Source: CAYMEV01 sp964431655 [NCBI: uncultured bacterium] (GTDB lineage: Bacteria > CAYMEV01). Taken from it: 12,698 nucleotides of DNA. Of the stretch, positions 7,552 to 12,698 are shown piece by piece (the first letter of the stretch is position 1; every line of letters begins with the position of its first letter). Where the stretch lies: positions 1-12,698 of the forward strand of contig CAYSKJ010000085.1 in NCBI GenBank assembly GCA_964431655.1, given 5' to 3'. Both the position numbers and the translations under genes were made by a program. The notes under the pieces are model-generated. The model had not been told where the DNA came from, ran no database searches, and worked only from the letters and a program-made list of their open reading frames with translations.

Positions 7552-8592
7552 ATGAAGAAGATAATTATAATCAAGCTAAGCTCTCTCGGGGATATCCTCC
7601 ATTCTTTTCCTGTGCCCTACCTTATAAGGAAACACATAAAAGATGCTGAAATCCATTGGGTTGCTGAAAAATGCTACCATGATATGATATGTTTAAATGA
7701 TTGCGTTGATTTTGTTCACAGTGTAGAGATAAGGGCTCTTAAAAGAAAGCCGGTTAATATATTTAAGGAAATTGGCTCTTTGAAAGAGCTTAGAAAAATG
7801 AGTTTCGAATACAGCTTTGACCTTCAGGGCAACCTGAAAAGCGGTGTAGTTTCGCTAATAATAAATGCTGAAAAAAGGGTGGGCTTTGACAGAAAAAACT
7901 GCCGTGAACCTGTAAACTCCCTCTTCAATAATAAGAAAATAGCCATAGAGGATGAAAATTCCCATGTGGTCCTGAAAAATATCCGGCAGCTTGAGATTTT
8001 AGGAATCAGGGATGATGAAATTGCTTTTCCTGTTAAATTAAGCCGTGCCTCTACACAGAATATTAGAGAATACATAAGAGCCATATCCGCCCTAAAGAGG
8101 CCTTTGATAGGCATCTCTCCCTTTGCGGGATTTGAGACCAAAATGCTTCCCTTAATAACATGGAAAGAAGTTTTAGTAGGTATCATGCATGATTATTCCG
8201 ATGCAAACATTATATTGTTCTGGGGGCCGGGAGAATTTGAAATTATCAAGAATTTCCACGAAAGCTTTAGTGAAGGTTACAGAAAAAGAATAGTAATGAT
8301 GCCTGCATCCAGCATTATAGAATCTTTTGCAATAATAGATTTGTTCGATCTTTTTCTGGCATCCGATACAGGCCCCCTTCATATAGCAGATTCGCTGGGT
8401 AAAAACGTAATAGGCATATACACATGCACTTCACCGGACAAAAACGGTCCCTTTAATAACATGGATAATACCATAAGCAGCAGAGCAGAATGCTCACCCT
8501 GCTATAAACGGCATTGTCCCTTACCTGTATCTGCATGCAGGACCTCGATAAGTGCCGGGGATATACTTAATAAAATAAGGGCTGTTTTATAA
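7552..8592 (+). CDS. Glycosyltransferase family 9 heptosyltransferase (WaaC/WaaF-like)
   Basis: The 346-residue product is a GT-B enzyme of family GT9. Its N-terminus I-I-I-I-K-L-S-S-L-G-D-I (4-15) carries the conserved Asp (D14) that serves as base in WaaC. The C-terminal signature S-D-T-G-P-L-H-I-A-D (271-280) is the ADP-heptose-binding motif. F-D-L-Q-G-N (89-94) matches the interdomain region. A cysteine cluster C314-x2-C317-x4-C322-x6-C329 near the end is also seen in some GT9 proteins. It would transfer L,D- or D,D-heptose from ADP-heptose onto lipid A-Kdo or the inner core; which position (I, II or later) cannot be told. It lies 8 bp after the hldC-like gene with no clear ribosome binding site before the ATG. 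It fits directly with the two preceding genes. Confidence 0.88.
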   Translation: MKKIIIIKLSSLGDILHSFPVPYLIRKHIKDAEIHWVAEKCYHDMICLNDCVDFVHSVEIRALKRKPVNIFKEIGSLKELRKMSFEYSFDLQGNLKSGVVSLIINAEKRVGFDRKNCREPVNSLFNNKKIAIEDENSHVVLKNIRQLEILGIRDDEIAFPVKLSRASTQNIREYIRAISALKRPLIGISPFAGFETKMLPLITWKEVLVGIMHDYSDANIILFWGPGEFEIIKNFHESFSEGYRKRIVMMPASSIIESFAIIDLFDLFLASDTGPLHIADSLGKNVIGIYTCTSPDKNGPFNNMDNTISSRAECSPCYKRHCPLPVSACRTSISAGDILNKIRAVL

Positions 8593-8597
8593 TTTTC

Positions 8598-8625
8598 TTG
8601 TTAATTAAAATTTAGCAGTTAAAAT
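8598..8625 (+). promoter_or_regulatory. Possible internal promoter upstream of the DUF3108 gene
   Basis: TTGTTA (8598-8603) and TAAAAT (8620-8625) are separated by 16 bp, in the largest gap (64 bp) within the plus-strand operon. The region is very AT-rich, so chance matches are likely. If real, it would allow the downstream genes to be expressed apart from the heptose genes. Confidence 0.35.
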
Positions 8626-8656
8626 CCTAATCCTATCTTTTAATGAAAGGTTATCT

Positions 8657-9496
8657 ATGATACTCTTAATACTCAGAAAAAAATTATTCAGTTTTATATC
8701 GAAGAATACAGCTGTATTTTTAATCTTTATTTTTATTTCAATGAATGTCTACGGATCTGGAAATGCCTATGATGTTTATTCCGAGCTCATTGTCCAGGGC
8801 AATCTCCCGGAGAAGCCTTTTATGCTTGGGGAAGAGCTTGTATATTCTGTATCATATATGGGGATTTCAGGAGGCGAACTGATATTAAGGGTAGAGGATG
8901 TTATTTTTTACGATGATGCCCTTTGTTACAGGATAACGGCCACTATCAAAAGCAACAGGACTTTTTCTCTTTTCTACAGAGTGGATGATTATGTAGAATC
9001 TGTCTATGACCTGATTGGCGGTTTTTCCAGGAAATATTTCATAAAACAGGAAGAGGGAAAATACAGAAATGAAAAATCCATACTGCTGGACTATAAAAAC
9101 AACAAGGCTGATTTTCACGCAGAAGGTAAGGATGTCAAGGAAGTGAAAATTCTTGAAAGATATCTGCAGGATTCCCTGTCTGTATTCTACGAGATTAGGA
9201 AAAGGGATTTCAATGATAAAGAGCTGTACGAGATACCTGTTATATCAGGCAAAAAGGAATACGACCTGAAAGTCGAACTGCTTGGGCGAAAAAGACTGAA
9301 AACGTCCATAGGGACCTATAATACTTACCATGTGAAGCCTTACCTTATGAAAGAAGGCGAATTCAAGGACAAGGGGGACCTGGAGATGTTTATAACGGAT
9401 GATTACAGGAAAATACCCGTGCTTATGACTCTAGAGGTTGTTTTCGGAAATGTACGGGCAGATCTGAAAAAAGCCAGGATGCCTGTTCTTAACTAG
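8657..9496 (+). CDS. DUF3108 domain-containing periplasmic protein
   Basis: The 279-residue product starts with a basic N-terminus and a hydrophobic signal sequence or anchor (about 18-31, ending near M-N-V-Y-G-S-G). The following region, beginning F-M-L-G-E-E-L-V-Y-S-V-S-Y and G-I-S-G-G-E-L-I-L-R-V, is the typical opening of the DUF3108 family, followed by a beta-rich body with the recurring pattern of this family up to the C-terminal V-F-G-N-V-R-A-D-L. The molecular function of DUF3108 is not established. In Gram-negative genomes such proteins are often exported and sit next to envelope genes. Here the gene sits inside an LPS-core operon, supporting an envelope role only by association. The start has a GAAAGG site (8644-8649) with normal spacing. 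No truncation is seen. Confidence 0.82.
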   Translation: MILLILRKKLFSFISKNTAVFLIFIFISMNVYGSGNAYDVYSELIVQGNLPEKPFMLGEELVYSVSYMGISGGELILRVEDVIFYDDALCYRITATIKSNRTFSLFYRVDDYVESVYDLIGGFSRKYFIKQEEGKYRNEKSILLDYKNNKADFHAEGKDVKEVKILERYLQDSLSVFYEIRKRDFNDKELYEIPVISGKKEYDLKVELLGRKRLKTSIGTYNTYHVKPYLMKEGEFKDKGDLEMFITDDYRKIPVLMTLEVVFGNVRADLKKARMPVLN

Positions 9497-9510
9497 AACA
9501 ATGAGATAAT

Positions 9511-9516
9511 GGAGGT
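9511..9516 (+). promoter_or_regulatory. Ribosome binding site deciding the start of the zinc-ribbon gene
   Basis: GGAGGT at 9511-9516 lies 4 nt before the ATG at 9521 and 10 nt before a second ATG at 9527. The upstream in-frame ATG (9509-9511) overlaps the site and has nothing resembling a ribosome binding site of its own, so 9521 or 9527 is favoured as the true start. Confidence 0.6.
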
Positions 9517-9520
9517 GGAT

Positions 9521-9991
9521 ATGAAAATGGATAAGGAAAACAACAATACGGAATATGACATCACAAAAAATCCGCATTTCAATAAGTTACTGGAGATACT
9601 GGCGTGCCCGAAATGCAAAGGGAAGCTGGAATACCAGGCTCATAAGAGACGATGGCTGTGCAGTGAATGTTCAAGGTACTATTACATTGAAAATGGAGTG
9701 CCGAATTTTCTAATTGATGAGTCAGTAATTGTCGTCAGATCTCCTGAATCCGGAGAAGACCTGGAATTCAGCAGTGAAAGAGTCAGGTATATTAATGAAA
9801 GCGGAGAAGTCTTCTCAATACCTGAGATTGAAAAAATTCTGCAATTGAAGCTGGTTTGTCTTGAAGAGGGTTGTGAAGGCAATCTGATTTTTGATGAAAA
9901 AAAGATGGCTTATTTATGCAATCGCTGCAATACGGAATACCCAATCCCAAATGGCATTACCAACTGCCTCAAGGAACATTCCTATTCATAG
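9521..9991 (+). CDS. Tandem Trm112-like zinc-ribbon protein
   Basis: The 156-residue product (from ATG 9521) holds two copies of a Trm112-like zinc ribbon. The first, about residues 22-65, has C29-x2-C32 and C47-x2-C50, with the typical ending Y-Y-I-E-N-G-V-P-N-F. The second, about 109-152, has C113-x4-C118 and C133-x2-C136 with Y-P-I-P-N-G-I-T-N. Single-module versions are about 60 residues, so this is a doubled form. Trm112 in eukaryotes is an activating subunit of methyltransferases; small bacterial relatives often lie beside envelope glycan and lipid A genes, with no firmly known function. Here the gene stands between DUF3108 and two glycosyltransferases. The TAG stop at 9989-9991 is in the same frame as the next gene, only 9 nt upstream of its TTG. 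A longer start at 9509 is possible but poorly supported. Confidence 0.82.
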   Translation: MKMDKENNNTEYDITKNPHFNKLLEILACPKCKGKLEYQAHKRRWLCSECSRYYYIENGVPNFLIDESVIVVRSPESGEDLEFSSERVRYINESGEVFSIPEIEKILQLKLVCLEEGCEGNLIFDEKKMAYLCNRCNTEYPIPNGITNCLKEHSYS

Positions 9992-10000
9992 CCTGCAAAA

Positions 10001-11092
10001 TTGAGAGAGATAAAGGTACTTCATATTGATGATAAAACAAGCTGGGCAGGAGGGCAGAGCCAGCTTTTTCAGCTTTACAGGAAGCAGCTGGAAAGTGATG
10101 ATATAAGGCCTTACCTGGCAGTCAGGAAAAAATCAGCTCTTGTTGAAAGGCTCGGAAGCAGTCAGGGAATCTACCATTTCAACCTGAGAAGTGAACTGGA
10201 TCCACTTGCTGTTATCAGTCTTCGATCCATCATTAAAAAAGTCCAGCCTGATATAATTCAGTGCCATACCCCCCACAGCATCTACCCTGCCTTTATTGCA
10301 TCAAAATTTACAAAAGAAAAGCCTAAGCTTATTATTGTAAGGAGGGTTGACAATCCCCTCAAAAGCTGTATTAAATACAAAATTACCAGCGACTGTATAG
10401 TGGCAGTGTCGGAAAATGTTCTGGGGATGATGAAAAAAAGCGGTTATAACAGGGATAACGTGGTGGTCATACGGGATGGTGTGGATAAGGCAGATGTTTT
10501 TACGAAGGGCAGCACTCAGGTCAATCATTACCATAAATATGCCATGGAGGGAAAAATCAGAATCGGATCCATTTCAACCCTTATATATCACAAAGGCATA
10601 GATATATTGATAAATGCCTTTTCCCTGTTAAGTTCTGAAAAAGACAATCTGCACCTTTTCATAGCCGGTGACGGTGACCAGAAGAAAAGCCTGGAAAAAC
10701 TGGCCAGGGATTTGAATATTGACAAGCATGTTACTTTCCTGGGCTTTGTCGGGAAACCCTATGGTTTTATAAATTTTCTCGACATCATAATCTTTCCCTC
10801 CAGAACGGAAGGCCTTTGTTCCAGCATACTGGACGCCCTTGTCATGAATAAGAGGATTATTGCTTCAGAATCCGGCGGTATCCCTGAAATAATCAATGAT
10901 GGAATTAATGGTTTGCTTTTTTGCCCAGGGGACATTCATGACCTTTCAAGAAAAATATCTGTCCTTCTGGAGAAACCTGTTTTGCCTGGCGGAGATGGTC
11001 CAGAAGGCAGTGAAAAACTCCCCTGGTGGGCGGATATAAGCTATAATGCAGAAAAATATGCCTTGCTTTACAGGCAAATTCTTAAAAAATAG
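10001..11092 (+). CDS. GT4-family glycosyltransferase, first of a tandem pair
   Basis: The 363-residue product is a GT-B enzyme of family GT4. The N-terminal domain begins I-K-V-L-H-I-D-D (4-11), with an acceptor-side glycine loop S-W-A-G-G-Q-S-Q (14-21) and H-T-P-H-S (89-93). The C-terminal donor domain starts near I-G-S-I-S-T (188-193), with I-A-G-D-G-D-Q (221-227) and F-P-S-R-T-E-G (265-271). The usual E-x7-E donor motif is here E270-x7-D278. It closely resembles the following gene and the two are clearly duplicates. Start is a problem: the only plausible initiator after the upstream TAG is TTG at 10001, with no ribosome binding site nearby, so initiation may depend on coupling to the zinc-ribbon gene. 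No in-frame ATG, GTG or other TTG lies between the TAG and the first conserved strand. Donor sugar is unknown. Confidence 0.88.
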   Translation: MREIKVLHIDDKTSWAGGQSQLFQLYRKQLESDDIRPYLAVRKKSALVERLGSSQGIYHFNLRSELDPLAVISLRSIIKKVQPDIIQCHTPHSIYPAFIASKFTKEKPKLIIVRRVDNPLKSCIKYKITSDCIVAVSENVLGMMKKSGYNRDNVVVIRDGVDKADVFTKGSTQVNHYHKYAMEGKIRIGSISTLIYHKGIDILINAFSLLSSEKDNLHLFIAGDGDQKKSLEKLARDLNIDKHVTFLGFVGKPYGFINFLDIIIFPSRTEGLCSSILDALVMNKRIIASESGGIPEIINDGINGLLFCPGDIHDLSRKISVLLEKPVLPGGDGPEGSEKLPWWADISYNAEKYALLYRQILKK

Positions 11093-11106
11093 GAAAAGCT
11101 GGGAAA

Positions 11107-12216
11107 ATGGAAAAGGAACCGGGAAAAATCAGAGTACTCCATATTGATGATAAGCACAACTGGGGGGGAGGTCAGAACCAGCTTTATCAGCTTTTTAAAA
11201 ACCAGATTGCCGGAAAAAGGGTAATTCCGGCTCTCGCTGTCAGAAAAGGCACAATGCTGTATTCAAACACAAGGGAATATAAGAATGTATATTGCTTTTC
11301 CCTTGTAAATGAGCTGGATCCAATCGCAATGTTTAGAATATACCTCATCATCCGCAGGGTAAAACCAGATATTATCCAGTGTCATACCCCCCACAGCCTT
11401 ATGGCTGCATATATTGTATCCAGGCTTTTTTCCAAAAAACCAAGACTAATATCCATGAGACGGGTTGACAACCCAATCAAAAGCCTTTATAAATACAAGC
11501 TGGCATCAGACAGAATTGTGGCCATATCTGATAAAATCAGGCAGGTGCTTCTGGATAGCGGTGTTCCGCAGGAGAAAATAACAGTTATAAAAAGCGCTGT
11601 GGACATTGAAGATGTCAAAAAACAGTCTGTTCAACAGCTGGATTCCTTTAATTACCTTAAAAAAAACGGCATTATAAATATCGGAAGCCTTTCATCCCTT
11701 TACAGGCATAAGGGCCTGGACCTGCTGTTAAGGTCTTTTGATATGCTGTTGAGGACAGCAGAGAACTACCATCTTTTCATAGCCGGCACTGGAGACCAGA
11801 AGGCCAGCCTTTCTGAACTTGCAAAAAGCCTTGGCATATCAGAAAAGGTTACCTTTATGGATTTTGTAGACAAGCCCTATGGCTTTATAAAATTTCTGGA
11901 CATTATAGTTTTTCCCTCCAGAAATGAAGGATTAGGGACTACAATCCTTGATTCCCTGGTTATTCAAACGCCTGTAATTGCATCAAATGCGGGAGGAATT
12001 CCAGAGATTATAGAGGACAGAAAAGGGGGACTGCTTTTTGAAGCAGGAAATCATATTGATTTGTTCAGCAAACTTAAGGAACTTGCTGAAAGTACAGCCC
12101 TGAGGGAAACATTGAAGCAAAGCGCATCCCTTCACATTCCGGAATGGACTGATATCAATAAGAATTCCATGGCTTACGAACTGCTTTATGAAGAGCTTTT
12201 GCGTGAAGGAATCTGA
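11107..12216 (+). CDS. GT4-family glycosyltransferase, second of a tandem pair
   Basis: The 369-residue product aligns with the preceding enzyme over its full length; by eye about half of the positions match. Shared landmarks include V-L-H-I-D-D-K (10-16), W-G-G-G-Q-N-Q-L (19-26), N-E-L-D-P (68-72), D-I-I-Q-C-H-T-P-H-S (88-97), R-R-V-D-N-P (118-123), I-A-G-T-G-D-Q-K (225-232), D-K-P-Y-G-F-I (255-261) and G-G-I-P-E-I-I (296-302). The donor motif is again E274-x7-D282. Divergence is greatest around residues 45-65 and 165-190, so the two may use different acceptors or act one after the other. The gap to the first copy is 14 nt, and only weak AGGAA-type sequence precedes the ATG. A run of seven G at 11162-11168 falls within codons 19-21. 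Cytoplasmic or membrane-associated action on a lipid-linked glycan is likely. Confidence 0.88.
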   Translation: MEKEPGKIRVLHIDDKHNWGGGQNQLYQLFKNQIAGKRVIPALAVRKGTMLYSNTREYKNVYCFSLVNELDPIAMFRIYLIIRRVKPDIIQCHTPHSLMAAYIVSRLFSKKPRLISMRRVDNPIKSLYKYKLASDRIVAISDKIRQVLLDSGVPQEKITVIKSAVDIEDVKKQSVQQLDSFNYLKKNGIINIGSLSSLYRHKGLDLLLRSFDMLLRTAENYHLFIAGTGDQKASLSELAKSLGISEKVTFMDFVDKPYGFIKFLDIIVFPSRNEGLGTTILDSLVIQTPVIASNAGGIPEIIEDRKGGLLFEAGNHIDLFSKLKELAESTALRETLKQSASLHIPEWTDINKNSMAYELLYEELLREGI

Positions 12217-12226
12217 AGGCAGGAAT

Positions 12227-12698
12227 ATGGAGAGCTTTATCAGCGGAGTATTCGGTTCAGATGAACAATGCCATGGTATTTTCAGGGATCTTGTTCCGAA
12301 ACCCGGTTTGGGAATTAAAAAGATTGAGAGTAATTCTGCTCTCCTGGTATTTGCAGGAGATATGTATGCTGGAGTGGACAATAACGGGTCTTTACTTCTG
12401 ATGAAGGGGGATTTTTATCAGAAGAGGCCCTTTTTTTCTGCCCTGGAGCTTGAAGATGATCTGGGAGATTCATATTCTCAAAATCTGCACATAATGCATC
12501 ATATGCTGAAATATGATGAACTTTCTCTGCTTAATGATTTGTATGGTGAGTTTTTCGGCATATACATGAGGGGTGATGAAATTGTACTTCTGTCAGACAA
12601 GAGGGCGTCAATACCATTGTTTTATGCAGTTTATAAAGATGCATTCCTTTTTTCGTCCAGTCCTCTTATTCTATTGAAGGCTATTGGCCAAGAACCCG
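12227..12698 (+). CDS. Asparagine-synthase-like protein with inactive glutaminase domain, 5' part (continues past window)
   Basis: The frame is open from ATG 12227 to the window end (157 complete codons). The visible part is the N-terminal Ntn-type glutamine-amidotransferase domain of asparagine-synthase relatives. The best evidence is the segment L-Y-G-E-F-F-G-I-Y (105-113), I-V-L-L-S-D-K-R (119-126), I-P-L-F-Y-A-V (129-135) and F-L-F-S-S-S-P-L (140-147), which matches the G-E-F-A / L-A-R-D-R / P-L-Y-Y / F-A-S-E pattern. The normal start M-C-G-I-x-G appears here as S6-G-V-F-G10, so the catalytic Cys is replaced by Ser after a four-residue extension and the domain should not hydrolyse glutamine. 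The ATP-dependent synthetase half would lie beyond the edge. Such proteins amidate carboxyls in glycans, lasso peptides and other substrates; the target here is unknown. It starts 10 bp after the second GT4 gene. Confidence 0.78.
   Translation, partial: MESFISGVFGSDEQCHGIFRDLVPKPGLGIKKIESNSALLVFAGDMYAGVDNNGSLLLMKGDFYQKRPFFSALELEDDLGDSYSQNLHIMHHMLKYDELSLLNDLYGEFFGIYMRGDEIVLLSDKRASIPLFYAVYKDAFLFSSSPLILLKAIGQEP

Noticed and set aside
9509-9520. ATG at 9509 as start of the zinc-ribbon gene
   Set aside because: This ATG overlaps the GGAGGT ribosome binding site serving the ATG at 9521 and has no upstream site of its own.
10269-10274. Run of six C in the first GT4 gene as a phase-variation tract
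   Set aside because: It is short, deep in the gene, and repeated at the same codons in the paralogue, where it encodes conserved residues; protein constraint explains it.
11983-12381. Minus-strand open frame of 132 codons across the second GT4 gene and the asparagine-synthase-like gene
   Set aside because: It overlaps two genes with clear family motifs on the plus strand and encodes no recognisable protein.

Overview
The window looks like a surface-glycan chromosomal region from a Gram-negative (diderm) bacterium. It encodes a small outer-membrane-type beta-barrel protein, a split ADP-heptose synthesis pair and an ADP-heptose:LPS-type heptosyltransferase, all of which imply a lipopolysaccharide-bearing outer membrane. 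Base composition is moderately AT-rich, and arginine is mostly AGG/AGA. A cobalamin-type radical SAM enzyme would fit an anaerobe, but I cannot assign a phylum from the sequence alone. I saw no tRNA, rRNA, insertion sequence, CRISPR array or phage gene, and no convincing hairpin-plus-T-run terminator.

Layout. At the left edge (1-592, plus) is the 3' part of an SGNH/GDSL hydrolase gene, followed by a beta-barrel protein gene with its own promoter-like sequence (668-1291, plus). Convergent to these is a tightly packed minus-strand operon, read from 5891 down to 1286: a Wzx-type flippase, a GT-C polytopic glycosyltransferase, a B12-binding radical SAM protein and a stand-alone STAS (anti-sigma factor antagonist) protein. 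A 141-bp divergent intergenic region (5892-6032) separates it from a plus-strand operon running off the right edge: HldA-like heptose-7-phosphate kinase, HldC-like adenylyltransferase, GT9 heptosyltransferase, DUF3108 protein, a double Trm112-like zinc-ribbon protein, two tandem paralogous GT4 glycosyltransferases, and the start of an asparagine-synthase-like protein whose glutaminase cysteine is replaced by serine.

How the genes may work together (inference). The plus-strand operon makes and transfers heptose and then, through two duplicated GT4 enzymes and possibly an amidating enzyme, extends or decorates a core or lipid-linked glycan. The minus-strand operon would flip a lipid-linked glycan across the inner membrane (Wzx), add sugars on the periplasmic face (GT-C), modify a lipid or sugar by radical chemistry, and perhaps be controlled by phosphorylation of the STAS protein. 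The most unusual points are the STAS regulator inside a glycan operon, the tandem GT4 pair sharing an E-x7-D variant motif, the zinc-ribbon gene that lies in frame with the next glycosyltransferase across a single TAG, and the Cys-less asparagine-synthase-like protein.
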